A stretch of 64,000 nucleotides of DNA from contig JBEMAQ010000015.1 in NCBI GenBank assembly GCA_040274725.1, forward strand, positions 27,251 to 91,250. Reading direction: 5' to 3'. Under the pieces are notes generated by a model. The model saw only the letters and a program-made list of their open reading frames with translations. It searched no databases and was not told where the DNA came from. The translations under genes were made by a program, and so were the position numbers. Origin of the DNA: Solibacillus sp040274725 (GTDB taxonomy: Bacteria; Bacillota; Bacilli; Bacillales_A; Planococcaceae). Positions 53,055-61,740 of the stretch are shown here, piece after piece; within the stretch, counting starts at the first letter, position 1, and each line of letters begins with the position of its first letter.

Positions 53055-54254
53055 ATGTTAAAAAAAATACTGTTTGTATTTATCGTCTGTCTTGCTTTTC
53101 TACTCAAGCCTTCTTTCGGTTACGCAAACTCGACAACGATTGAATTAACACAGGACACAACAGCTCGCTTTACACTCACAACGGGCGAAGTGATAAAATA
53201 TGCTGACCTTGCGAAGAACGAACGATTTGTTGCAACAAAGCTTGATAACACATGGCAGCTCCGCATTGGCAATGCCACAGTTACAATCCCACAAAATACC
53301 GCGCAAATTGCACGTAAATCGGTTACTGCACAAAAACGAGCTCATAAGGTGGAGCTCATCACCACTAATGTTGCACCTGTTTACACGTCACAAAGTAAGA
53401 AAAACAAACCATTTGCTACGATCGCAAAAAATATGCGCATTAGCTCAAATGGTCGCGTCGGAAATTATTACGAGGTCATTATTGGCGCACGCAAAGGCTA
53501 TATTCATTATGAATCAGTCGAGCATGATAACGGCGTGCCGATTTTAATTTATCATCACTTTGTAGAAAATCAGAAAAAGTCTGTCTTTAAAGATAGTGCC
53601 TCCGTTCTCGATATTCATTTATTTAAAGAGCAGATGAATTATTTAGATGACAAAAAATTTATTACAATTTCACTCAAGGATTTTGATTTATGGACGCAAA
53701 AAAAGCAGGCACTTCCAGGGAAAGTTGTTGCTTTAACATTTGATGATGCCAATCTTTCTGTGCCACATATGACTTATCCAATCCTAAAGGCAAAAAATAT
53801 GTACGCGACAACTTTTGTCATTACAGACCGCGTAAAGGATGAGGCTACACCATTTGATATGGAAAAAGTACAATTCTCAAGCTTACCTGAGCTGCGTGAA
53901 ATTAAAGACCGTATTTATTTGGAGTACCATACGCACGGGCTACATACATTCAATTCGCTTACTAGTAAAGGCTCTCTTCAATATGCATCAAACACAGTAC
54001 TTAACTATGATTTTGGACATGCGAATGATGTATTTAGAAAAATCGACCGCTCTTTAAAGCCTAGTTACTTCGCCTATCCTTATGGCAAGTTCGAACGCCG
54101 ACAGGAGAGTGTCTTCATTAAAAATGGCGTATCACTAGCATTTTTAAATAAAGGTGGGAAAGCTGTAATCACAAGCCCACGCCTATATGTGCCACGTATC
54201 CCTGTACAAAACGGTACGACGCTCACACAATTTAAAAAGATGGTTCATAACTAG
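53055..54254 (+). CDS. secreted polysaccharide deacetylase
   Basis: This 399-residue exported protein has a signal peptide (about residues 1-23, ending FGYA), a region near 85-160 with SH3-like beta-strand character, and a NodB deacetylase domain from about residue 165. NodB motifs seen are VALTFDDAN (catalytic Asp, metal Asp), HTHGLHTF (metal histidines) and SYFAYPYGKFE. It probably trims acetyl groups from peptidoglycan or an external polysaccharide. The standard FDDG is FDDA here. GGAGG is 5 bases before the ATG at 53055; a TTG four codons earlier is rejected. Confidence 0.85.
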   Translation: MLKKILFVFIVCLAFLLKPSFGYANSTTIELTQDTTARFTLTTGEVIKYADLAKNERFVATKLDNTWQLRIGNATVTIPQNTAQIARKSVTAQKRAHKVELITTNVAPVYTSQSKKNKPFATIAKNMRISSNGRVGNYYEVIIGARKGYIHYESVEHDNGVPILIYHHFVENQKKSVFKDSASVLDIHLFKEQMNYLDDKKFITISLKDFDLWTQKKQALPGKVVALTFDDANLSVPHMTYPILKAKNMYATTFVITDRVKDEATPFDMEKVQFSSLPELREIKDRIYLEYHTHGLHTFNSLTSKGSLQYASNTVLNYDFGHANDVFRKIDRSLKPSYFAYPYGKFERRQESVFIKNGVSLAFLNKGGKAVITSPRLYVPRIPVQNGTTLTQFKKMVHN

Positions 54255-54311
54255 CGTCAAATCAATACGGGTATTGTATACTGAAATTATTCTAAGAGTA
54301 GGTGAAAATAT

Positions 54312-55013
54312 ATGCGTATAAATAAATTTTTAGCAGAAACAGGCATCACATCTCGTCGTGGTGCAGATAAATGGGTAGAGGAAGGTCGTATTACGATTAA
54401 CGGCGTCCTTGCAACAAACGGAAGCCAAGTAGAAACGGGTGACAAAGTGTGCGTAGACGGCAAACCTGTACAACGCGAGGAACAACTTGTTTATATTGTA
54501 CTGAACAAACCGGTCGGCATTACGAGTACGACGGAACAGCATATTCATGGGAATGTTGTGGATTTCATCAATCATCCACTGCGTATTTTCCACATTGGAC
54601 GTCTAGACAAAGATTCTGAAGGCTTACTACTTTTAACAAATGACGGCGATATCGTCAACGAAATTTTACGTGCTGAAAACCACCATGAAAAAGAATATGT
54701 CGTACAAGTGGACCGTCCGATTACAGATGAATTCATTCGCGAGATGAGCGAAGGTGTTGAAATTTTAGATACGAAAACACTGCCTTGCCGCGTTGAAAAA
54801 GTATCATCATACGTGTTCAAAATCATTTTAGAGCAGGGACTTAACCGCCAAATTCGCCGTATGTGTTCAGCGCTTGACTATAATGTTAAACGCCTACAAC
54901 GTATTCGTATTATGAATATCCAAATCGGCAATTTAAAGGTTGGTCAGTGGCGCGATTTAACAGATAAAGAACGCAACGAATTATTTGCATTACTAAACTA
55001 CACACCAAAATAA
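54312..55013 (+). CDS. rluF: RsuA/RluF-family pseudouridine synthase
   Basis: This 233-residue RNA-modifying enzyme has an N-terminal S4 domain (MRINKFLAETGITSRRGADKWVEEGRI) and a catalytic core with Asp in HIGRLDKDSEGLLLLT near residue 102, plus ILEQGLNRQIRRMCSALDY near 180. Among Bacillales RsuA-type proteins this form is closest to RluF, which modifies 23S rRNA U2604-type sites; RsuA or RluB are less likely because of QIRRMC. GTAGGTG lies before the ATG. It is followed by an unknown gene 25 bases on. Confidence 0.9.
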   Translation: MRINKFLAETGITSRRGADKWVEEGRITINGVLATNGSQVETGDKVCVDGKPVQREEQLVYIVLNKPVGITSTTEQHIHGNVVDFINHPLRIFHIGRLDKDSEGLLLLTNDGDIVNEILRAENHHEKEYVVQVDRPITDEFIREMSEGVEILDTKTLPCRVEKVSSYVFKIILEQGLNRQIRRMCSALDYNVKRLQRIRIMNIQIGNLKVGQWRDLTDKERNELFALLNYTPK

Positions 55014-55038
55014 CTGTCGCGATTTTAGGGGGATTTTT

Positions 55039-55758
55039 ATGATAACGATTCAGCCAACGGAACTACTGACTGGCGTGCATATGAGCGGCGATTATTGGGA
55101 TTTTGATGCTTTAGTCGAAGCAATTTATGCACTTACAGGGGACGAAAATCGTTATTATGACTATCTTGGTTCACGTCAACGCTTGCTCGGCACTTGCTTA
55201 AAACTTCGCCAAGCAAGCAGTGGTGAACATGAAATTGAACTTGTTGTAAACGGCATACATAGAGGAATTACAAAGAAAAGACAGCGGATTTTCCCAGAAA
55301 AAAATATTTATTTCGTTGTCGATATTCTGATGCCCGAGCTCCTGTTCACAGCACTCGCACTAAATGATTTTATCGCGCTTTATAAGGAAACTGTCGATGA
55401 TTCGGAGTGGAGCTCACCCGTTGCAACTGCGCGACTTTTCCAAGCAAAGGTCGCGGATTGCATCGAGCCCTTTATGAGCGAGAAGCATTTTGTCATCTTT
55501 TTGGCGACGCTCCATGCCAAATCACCACTGTTTTTCCGCTATGCGCCGCAATATGTGGATATGCTCAATATTGAATATTTAGCACTGTCTAAGAGTGAGC
55601 GTGAGCAATCTTTAACGGCCTTTGCGCTGCGTTTATTAGCAGAGGACGATACATATGAAATTTTGAAGCAGGAGCTGCTAGGTGTCACAAGCTATTCAAA
55701 ACAGGCACTGCATGAAGTTCCGTTATCATTAAAATATCCGGAAACGATTTATTGGTAG
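55039..55758 (+). CDS. hypothetical protein
   Basis: I cannot place this 239-residue protein with confidence. It is soluble, with an N-terminal segment SGDYWDFDALVEAIYALTG that suggests a small alpha/beta domain, a middle LVVNGIHRGITKKRQRIFPEKNIYFVVDI and a helical C-terminal half. A resemblance to Bacillus proteins annotated as DUF6904 is possible but not secure. GGGGG lies 8 bases before the ATG. It follows rluF by 25 bases in the same direction and probably shares its transcript, ending at the palindromic terminator. Confidence 0.6.
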   Translation: MITIQPTELLTGVHMSGDYWDFDALVEAIYALTGDENRYYDYLGSRQRLLGTCLKLRQASSGEHEIELVVNGIHRGITKKRQRIFPEKNIYFVVDILMPELLFTALALNDFIALYKETVDDSEWSSPVATARLFQAKVADCIEPFMSEKHFVIFLATLHAKSPLFFRYAPQYVDMLNIEYLALSKSEREQSLTAFALRLLAEDDTYEILKQELLGVTSYSKQALHEVPLSLKYPETIYW

Positions 55759-55759
55759 C

Positions 55760-55804
55760 AAAAAAGTCGATTCATACTAATTTTTTAGTATGAATCGACT
55801 TTTT
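55760..55804. terminator. palindromic terminator, second copy
   Basis: AAAAGTCGATTCATACTAA (55762-55780) and its exact complement (55785-55803) enclose a TTTT loop, with A and T runs outside. It lies between the convergent hypothetical gene (stop 55758) and livF (stop 55810). It matches the palindrome at 9433-9475 except for one paired position, where C-G is replaced by T-A. Confidence 0.88.
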
Positions 55805-55809
55805 ATTTA

Positions 55810-56517
55810 TTATAAACCACCTAAATAAGCAGCCTTTACTTCATCACTTTCCTGCAATTCCTTCGCTGTACCTGAAAGAACAATCTTCCCTGTTTCTAGC
55901 ACGTATGCGCGGTGTGCAACCGATAGCGCCATATTGGCATTTTGCTCAACAAGTAGCACCGTTGTCCCCTCTTTGTTGACCATCTCAATAATATTGAAAA
56001 TATTTTTTACCATCAGCGGTGCAAGACCCATTGATGGCTCGTCCATTAGAAGTAGCTTCGGCTTTGTCATTAACGCACGGCCCATCGCGAGCATTTGCTG
56101 TTCGCCGCCTGATAATGTACCTGACTGTTGCTTGCGACGCTCATGAAGGCGTGGGAATAACTCGTACACATGGTCCATATCCTTCTTTATCCCGTCACGA
56201 TCATTACGAAGGTACGCACCAAGCTCTAAATTTTCCTCTACCGTCATATTTGCAAATACACGGCGGCCTTCTGGTACGTGCGCAATACCTGATTTTACAA
56301 TTGATTGCGCGGCCTTACCATCAATCGCCGAGCCTAAATATTCAATTGAGCCTCGCTTTGGTTTTAATAGGCCCGATAATGTTTTCAATAACGTACTTTT
56401 ACCTGCACCATTCGCGCCGATTAACGTAACGATTTCGCCTTCATTTACCTCAAGCGAGATGCCCTTTAATGCTTGAATATTGCCGTAATATACATCGATG
56501 TCATTTACCTTTAGCAT
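55810..56517 (-). CDS. livF: branched-chain amino acid ABC transporter ATP-binding protein LivF
   Basis: LivF is one of the two ATPases of the branched-chain amino-acid importer. The 235-residue protein has Walker A GANGAGKSTLLK near residue 35, signature LSGGEQQML, Walker B LLMDEPSMGLAP, and the LivF-specific VEENLELGAY. It overlaps livG by one base (TAATG-type junction), so the two are coupled. It is the last gene of the liv operon. Confidence 0.93.
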   Translation of the reverse strand: MLKVNDIDVYYGNIQALKGISLEVNEGEIVTLIGANGAGKSTLLKTLSGLLKPKRGSIEYLGSAIDGKAAQSIVKSGIAHVPEGRRVFANMTVEENLELGAYLRNDRDGIKKDMDHVYELFPRLHERRKQQSGTLSGGEQQMLAMGRALMTKPKLLLMDEPSMGLAPLMVKNIFNIIEMVNKEGTTVLLVEQNANMALSVAHRAYVLETGKIVLSGTAKELQESDEVKAAYLGGL

Positions 56518-57290
56518 TAGTCGATTACCTCCTCACCTAAGTATGCCTCGATTACTTTTGGATTTGCCCGAATTTCGTCTGGTGTCCCGTCTGCAATTAA
56601 TTGCCCGTGGTCCAGTACATAAATACGCTCACAAATCCCCATGACGAGATGCATATCATGCTCAATTAATAAAATCGTTAAGCCGAATTCTTTCCGAACA
56701 AACGCGATTAACTCCATTAAATCACGTGTTTCCTGTGGGTTCATCCCAGCTGCTGGCTCATCTAATAGTAAAAGCTGTGGCCCTGCCGCAAGTGCACGCG
56801 CAATCTCTAGGCGACGCTGCATCCCGTACGGTAAGTTTTTCGCGAGCTCATCACGGTACACATCAAGACCGAAAATCTTCAAAAATGCTAAAGACTCCGC
56901 TTCCATCTTCTCCTCGCCCTTGAAATGGCTCGGCAAACGGAAAATGCTTGATAATAAATTATGCTTCGCTAAGCCGTGGTTTGCTACTTTTACATTGTCT
57001 AAAACAGATAGCTCCTTAAACAGACGAATATTTTGGAACGTACGGCTAATCCCTTTACGTGTTACTTTGTACGGATCTAGCCCACCAATAGAATCACCGT
57101 TAAAATTAATCGTTCCCTCAGTCGGTGCATAGACTCCTGTTAGCATGTTAAACGTTGTTGTCTTCCCTGCACCATTTGGACCAATCAAACCAATTAGCTC
57201 GCCCTTATTCATGTACATATCAACATTTTGGACAGCCTTTAAGCCACCAAATTGAATACCTAAGCTATTTACTTTCAGAAGTGTACTCAT
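56517..57290 (-). CDS. livG: branched-chain amino acid ABC transporter ATP-binding protein LivG
   Basis: This 257-residue ATPase pairs with LivF. Walker A is GPNGAGKTTTFN near residue 38, the signature block is LPYGMQRRLEIARAL, and Walker B is LLLDEPAAGMNP. The insertion RTFQNIRLFKELSVLDNV is the usual LivG feature. It overlaps livM by 4 bases. Together these genes form the cytoplasmic motor of the importer. Confidence 0.93.
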   Translation of the reverse strand: MSTLLKVNSLGIQFGGLKAVQNVDMYMNKGELIGLIGPNGAGKTTTFNMLTGVYAPTEGTINFNGDSIGGLDPYKVTRKGISRTFQNIRLFKELSVLDNVKVANHGLAKHNLLSSIFRLPSHFKGEEKMEAESLAFLKIFGLDVYRDELAKNLPYGMQRRLEIARALAAGPQLLLLDEPAAGMNPQETRDLMELIAFVRKEFGLTILLIEHDMHLVMGICERIYVLDHGQLIADGTPDEIRANPKVIEAYLGEEVID

Positions 57291-58225
57291 AATTTTGTAC
57301 CTCCCTTTTTACCAAACTTCAATACATCTGTAATTTCTTTCGTGCCCATTAAGCCTGTTGGACGGTAAAGCATAACTAAAATTAAAACTAACGAATAAAT
57401 AATCATGCGTGTTTCTGGGAAGCCCTGTAGGTATGTCGATACGACCGTTAACAGAATCGCCGCGATAATTGAACCTGATAAACTGCCAAGGCCACCAAGT
57501 ACAACGAAAATTAAAATATCAAATGATTTTAAGAAACCAAACGCACCCGGCTGGATGATATAGAAGTTATGCGCGTAAATCGCACCAGCAATCCCCGCAA
57601 AGAATGAACCGATTGTAAATGCAACAACTTTATAATACGTCGTGTTAATCCCCATCGCGTCCGCTGCAATCTCATCCTCACGTACTGAAATGCATGCGCG
57701 GCCGTGGCGAGAGTTTGTAAAGTTTGAAATAACTATAATTGTGATAAATACACCGAAAAATGCATACGTCCAGTTAGACTGATGTGTAACCTGCATCCCT
57801 GCCGCACCACCAACAAGGTCGATATTTAAGAAAATAATACGGATAATTTCCGCGAAGCCGAGTGTGGCAATTGCTAAATAGTCACCCTTCAGGCGTAGCG
57901 TTGGAATCCCTACAAGTAACCCTGCAAGGGCCGCAAATACTGCACCAACTAAAATTGCCATCGCAAATGGCATACCAAACTGCATTGTACAAATCGCTGA
58001 AATATACGCACCTACCGCTAAGAACCCAGCATGGCCAATCGAGAACTGGCCTGTAATCCCAATCACAACGTGCAAGCTGACTGCTAGCATAATATTAATA
58101 CACATCGTAATCAGCATATTTTGATAGTACGTATTGACGGCTCCTGTATTAATTAAAACTTGAACAACCGCATAAATCGCAAGTGCTAGGACGGCATAGC
58201 CCCAAAATAGTTTAGACTTTTTCAT
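57287..58225 (-). CDS. livM: branched-chain amino acid ABC transporter permease LivM
   Basis: This 312-residue permease has about nine hydrophobic segments and the LivM motif GQFSIGHAGFLAVGAYISA near residue 64, with the ATPase-contacting EAA-like loop (SVREDEIAADAMGIN). The ATG at 58223-58225 is taken as the start because AGGTG lies 6 bases upstream; a GTG three codons earlier is rejected. It begins 10 bases after the livH stop. Confidence 0.9.
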   Translation of the reverse strand: MKKSKLFWGYAVLALAIYAVVQVLINTGAVNTYYQNMLITMCINIMLAVSLHVVIGITGQFSIGHAGFLAVGAYISAICTMQFGMPFAMAILVGAVFAALAGLLVGIPTLRLKGDYLAIATLGFAEIIRIIFLNIDLVGGAAGMQVTHQSNWTYAFFGVFITIIVISNFTNSRHGRACISVREDEIAADAMGINTTYYKVVAFTIGSFFAGIAGAIYAHNFYIIQPGAFGFLKSFDILIFVVLGGLGSLSGSIIAAILLTVVSTYLQGFPETRMIIYSLVLILVMLYRPTGLMGTKEITDVLKFGKKGGTKL

Positions 58226-58234
58226 GCTGTTCAC

Positions 58235-59110
58235 CTACACTTTCTCGCGCGTATTTTTACCGAAAATACCCGCTGGTCGTAAAATTAAAATTAAGATTAA
58301 AATAACGAATGCCGCTGCGTCGCGCCATAATGAATACCCTAGGGCACTTACGACAGTTTCAACGACACCTAGTACTAAACCACCGACCATCGCGCCTGGA
58401 ATACTACCGATTCCACCAAGCACGGCCGCAATAAACGCCTTCACCCCTGGTAGAACGCCCATTAACGGGTCAATACGCGTATAGTAAATACCAAAAATAA
58501 CACCGGCTGCACCTGCTAGAGCAGAACCGATTGCGAATGTTGCAGAAATTGTGTTATCTACATTAATCCCCATTAAGCGAGCTGCATCCGCATCATGTGA
58601 CACCGCACGCATTGCCTTACCAATTTTCGTTTTATGAACGATGAATTGTAAAATAACCATTAAAACAAGCGAGATGGATAAAATGATTAATGATTGTGTA
58701 CTAATTTGTGCACCTAAAATCTCAATATTTTTTATTTCAAATACTGTTGGATACGCCTCTGGTGACGAACCGCGGAAAAATATCACGGTATACTCAATGA
58801 GTAGCGATACACCGATTGCTGTAATCAATGCTGCAATACGTGTAGCATTACGCAGACGCTTATACGCCACGCGCTCAATAATGACTCCGATTACCGCACA
58901 GAGCGTCATCGCGATCACTAAAGCTAAAATAAAATTCATTTCCCAGCGTGCAATCGCAAAGAACCCGATAAACGCACCAAGCATGAAAACATCTCCGTGC
59001 GCGAAGTTGATGAGCTTAATAATGCCATATACCATCGTATAGCCAAGGGCAATTAGGGCGTAAATACTACCAAGCGAAATCCCGTTCACGAGCTGTTGGA
59101 TCCATTCCAT
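58235..59110 (-). CDS. livH: branched-chain amino acid ABC transporter permease LivH
   Basis: This 291-residue permease begins with the LivH motif NGISLGSIYALIALGYTMVYG and continues with INFAHGDVFMLGAF near residue 35 and SHDADAARLMGINVD near 180. It forms the membrane channel with LivM. GGAG is 8 bases before the ATG at 59108-59110; a GTG three codons earlier lies within the ribosome site. The 126-base gap after livK contains a partial terminator. Confidence 0.92.
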   Translation of the reverse strand: MEWIQQLVNGISLGSIYALIALGYTMVYGIIKLINFAHGDVFMLGAFIGFFAIARWEMNFILALVIAMTLCAVIGVIIERVAYKRLRNATRIAALITAIGVSLLIEYTVIFFRGSSPEAYPTVFEIKNIEILGAQISTQSLIILSISLVLMVILQFIVHKTKIGKAMRAVSHDADAARLMGINVDNTISATFAIGSALAGAAGVIFGIYYTRIDPLMGVLPGVKAFIAAVLGGIGSIPGAMVGGLVLGVVETVVSALGYSLWRDAAAFVILILILILRPAGIFGKNTREKV

Positions 59111-59202
59111 AATTGTCACTCCTTTATTTAGTTTTATAAATTTTTATACACTCTAGTTCATAAGATTATCCCTATATGTATACTTATCTATCTATTAAAT
59201 AG

Positions 59203-59229
59203 AAAAAAGGAGGCATGGCTCGCCCCCTT
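59203..59229 (-). terminator. terminator-like hairpin between livK and livH
   Basis: On the minus strand AGGGGGC pairs with GCCTCCT over a 7-base loop (one G-U pair), followed by six U residues. In the middle of an importer operon this probably lowers permease and ATPase levels relative to the binding protein. Confidence 0.7.
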
Positions 59230-59236
59230 AGTCGTT

Positions 59237-60457
59237 TTAAGGATTAACTTTCGAGTTGAACACTTGATTACCGTCTTGGAATTCAAGAACTGTTGCTGAT
59301 TTAACTGGGTTGTGTTTTTCGTCTACAGAGAATGTACCTGTAATTAAGCTTAAGTCTTTTGTTGCAGCTAACTGATCTTTAATCGCTTCACCTGTGATGT
59401 CACCTTCGACGCGTGAAATCGCATCTGCTAAGTAATACACTGTGTCATAGCCAAGTGCGTGGAACGCGTTTGGTGCTTTGCTATATTTTGCTTCAAATGC
59501 TTTTACGAATTCTTGAATTGTTGCTTCTGGATCTTCAGAAGAGTAGTGGTTTGTAATGAATGTATTGTTTAATGCATCCGCACCCGCAAGTTCTACTAAA
59601 GTTGGAGAATCCCAACCATCTGCACCCATAAGTGGCGCTGTAATGCCTAATTCACGTGCTTGCTTGACGATTAGACCAACCTCTTCGTAGTAACCAGGAA
59701 TGAAGATGAAGTCTGGGTTTTTTCCTCTAATATTTGTTAATTGTGATTTGAAGTCTACATCTTTCGCAACATAAGCTTCCTCAATTACTACTTTACCGCC
59801 ATTTGCTTCCAATGTTTCTTTAAATGAAGCGGCTAAGCCTTTTGCATAGTCAGATGCGTTATCCGCAAAGATTGCTACATTTTTTGCACCAAGGTCACTT
59901 GTTGCAAAGTTCGCTGCTACCGTCCCTTGGAATGGATCGATGAAGCATGTACGGAATGCATATTCATTAATAGAACCATCCGCATTTTCAGTTACATTTG
60001 GTGCTGTACCTGAAGCTGTTATGATTGGAATTTTGTTGTTATTTGCAATTTGTACTGTTGCTACTGTGTTACCAGATGTAGCTGGTGCAATCATTGCTAC
60101 TACTTTTTCCTGCTCTGCTAAACGAATCGCAGCAGTTGTTGCTTCTGCGTTCTCTGATTTGTTATCGACTGTTACAAGCTCAATTTTCTTGCCGTTAATA
60201 CCGCCTGCAGCATTAATTTCGTCAACCGCTAAATTTACACCGTCACCGATTGAAGAACCGTAAGATGCTACGTTCCCTGATAACTCAAGATTTGCACCAA
60301 TTTTGATTGTATCGCCTTCAGCTACGTTGCCACTGCCGCTACCGCCTGTCGAAGAATCTGAACCACCATCAGAACCACAGCCTGCTAACACACCTGCTAG
60401 CATAGTTGACGCTAAAAAAATTGAACCGAATTTTTTCATTTTGCCTGTTTCCTTCAT
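59237..60457 (-). CDS. livK: branched-chain amino acid binding lipoprotein LivK
   Basis: This 406-residue type I periplasmic-binding-like lipoprotein captures leucine, isoleucine or valine for the LivHMGF complex. It has a lipoprotein signal with lipobox LAGC (Cys27) followed by a Ser/Gly-rich linker and the two-lobe fold (IKIGANLELSGNVASYG start; ALGYDTVYYLADA near the C-terminal lobe). ATG at 60455-60457 has GGGGG 8 bases upstream, so the longer MKETGK start is kept. A CodY-like box overlaps its promoter. Confidence 0.93.
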   Translation of the reverse strand: MKETGKMKKFGSIFLASTMLAGVLAGCGSDGGSDSSTGGSGSGNVAEGDTIKIGANLELSGNVASYGSSIGDGVNLAVDEINAAGGINGKKIELVTVDNKSENAEATTAAIRLAEQEKVVAMIAPATSGNTVATVQIANNNKIPIITASGTAPNVTENADGSINEYAFRTCFIDPFQGTVAANFATSDLGAKNVAIFADNASDYAKGLAASFKETLEANGGKVVIEEAYVAKDVDFKSQLTNIRGKNPDFIFIPGYYEEVGLIVKQARELGITAPLMGADGWDSPTLVELAGADALNNTFITNHYSSEDPEATIQEFVKAFEAKYSKAPNAFHALGYDTVYYLADAISRVEGDITGEAIKDQLAATKDLSLITGTFSVDEKHNPVKSATVLEFQDGNQVFNSKVNP

Positions 60458-60546
60458 GTAAGTATCCCCCTATATAAAACTATATAAAATGTTTGATATT
60501 TCTGATAATTATATCTAAAAATCAAACACCGTACAACATAAATTAA

Positions 60547-60561
60547 AATATTCTGAAATTA
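60547..60561. promoter_or_regulatory. CodY-like box at the livK promoter
   Basis: AATATTCTGAAATTA matches the CodY consensus AATTTTCWGAAAATT at 12 of 15 positions. It lies 90-104 bases before livK, at the expected start site of the promoter whose extended -10 is TGGTATACT (minus strand, 60561-60569). CodY represses branched-chain amino-acid uptake genes when these are abundant, so the placement makes sense. Experimental support is not available from sequence. Confidence 0.6.
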
Positions 60562-60665
60562 GTATACCAATACCTATGCTAGTAACCTTTTGTATTGTAA
60601 ATCAATCTTAATATTTAGTCTAGTGTGATTTTTCAGTATTTTTAAAATAGACATTTTTTGTAACG

Positions 60666-60698
60666 AAAAAGAGTTACCTATTTTTTAGAAGGCAACTC
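60666..60698 (-). terminator. terminator after the methyltransferase gene
   Basis: On the minus strand GAGTTGCCT pairs with AGGTAACTC (one G-U pair, 10-base loop) followed by UUUUUC. It is 9 bases past the stop of the gene at 60708. Confidence 0.8.
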
Positions 60699-60707
60699 CC
60701 CTATCCT

Positions 60708-61304
60708 TTAAAGCATTTGAAAAACAACAATGCGCTCATTCGGGTTTTTTTGTCCAGTCAATTTCACCTCAGTGAGCATCGTGCATTGCAAACTATCCTG
60801 TAAATAGCGTAAATAATCTTCCGGTGGATAGTATAAAATAATATGTATATCGCGTGGGTGTTTATTTTTGGAATCGATAATATTATTCATCACATGACGC
60901 AGCACATGGACAGAAAAAGGATTGAAAAAGAAAAAGACGTTATCCTGCTTCTTCACGATATATTGCTCTGCAATCTCATGATGAAATACGAGCGGTACAT
61001 GGTGCTTCGCTCGCTTCAAATATTGCTCGCGGTTATGTTCAGCCTCCGCAAAAAACTTCGAATCCATCTCTACACCGACGGATGGAATATTAAAGCGATA
61101 ATGCATATAAATCGGCACGCGGCCTTTCCCACAGCCCATATCAACAAATACAGCCTGCTTTGGTAGCTCATACTGTGTAAATAATTGCTCAAGTCCCTCA
61201 TATGGTGTCGGTTCATAGCGATGATATTTTGCTAATTTTGGATAACCATATTGAAAGCCTGCCGTTGTAATATTTAATAGCTTTTCAAACTGCTGCTCAT
61301 TCAC
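60708..61304 (-). CDS. class I SAM-dependent methyltransferase
   Basis: This 198-residue methyltransferase has motif I VDMGCGKGRVP near residue 57 and an acidic residue closing motif II in VGVEMDSKF. NPFSVHVLRHVM marks the later strand. The substrate is unknown; it does not carry the NPPY of nucleic-acid amine enzymes. The start GTG at 61302-61304 follows GAGGG at 7 bases; a longer reading would begin inside the EAL pseudogene and is rejected. It is a single-gene unit just downstream of the pseudogene. Confidence 0.8.
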   Translation of the reverse strand: MNEQQFEKLLNITTAGFQYGYPKLAKYHRYEPTPYEGLEQLFTQYELPKQAVFVDMGCGKGRVPIYMHYRFNIPSVGVEMDSKFFAEAEHNREQYLKRAKHHVPLVFHHEIAEQYIVKKQDNVFFFFNPFSVHVLRHVMNNIIDSKNKHPRDIHIILYYPPEDYLRYLQDSLQCTMLTEVKLTGQKNPNERIVVFQML

Positions 61305-61363
61305 TTCATTTCCCTCTTTTCTATGTACGTAAAAAGGAGTATGCACAGGGTCTACTCCTAGAG

Positions 61364-61630
61364 CTATACATTCATTTTCATCGTAAATGCATGGCACCAG
61401 CTTTCCAATTCATCCGTTTTCATTGGCTTTGCAAAATAATAGCCTTGAATTTGTGGCGAATTACAATGCTCGACTAAAAACTGCACCTGTTCCTCTGTTT
61501 CCACACCCTCAACGACAATATTATTATTTAGTGATTGTCCTAATTGTACAATAAATTGAAGAATCGAGGCGTCTTTTGTTACCCGTGGGACATCATCAAC
61601 AAACGATTTATCAATTTTTAATGTGGTAAT
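61364..61630 (-). pseudogene. EAL-domain (c-di-GMP phosphodiesterase) C-terminal remnant
   Basis: Translation of this stretch gives 88 residues that read as the last part of an EAL domain: TLKIDKSFVDDV, then IVVEGVETEEQVQFL, then IQGYYFAKPM, ending in TAG. These are the conserved loop, glutamate and QGYYFxKP segments of cyclic-di-GMP phosphodiesterases. Immediately upstream the frame has TAG and there is no start codon or upstream EAL sequence (catalytic E-A/V-L and metal sites are missing), so it is a truncated remnant of a GGDEF/EAL protein. Not previously listed as an open reading frame because it lacks a start. Confidence 0.85.
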
Positions 61631-61703
61631 CTATTTTTTAATATTCTTATCAAAAAATTTTTAATTTCATTTTTCGCGAATAGATTTTTATCATTTATTC
61701 TAA

Positions 61704-61733
61704 ATTAAAAATACCTCACCAATAACGGTGAGG
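61704..61733 (-). terminator. terminator after the SRPBCC gene
   Basis: On the minus strand CCTCACC pairs with GGTGAGG over a 6-base loop and is followed by a U-rich stretch. It lies 8 bases past the stop at 61741. Confidence 0.8.
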
Positions 61734-61740
61734 CATACAT

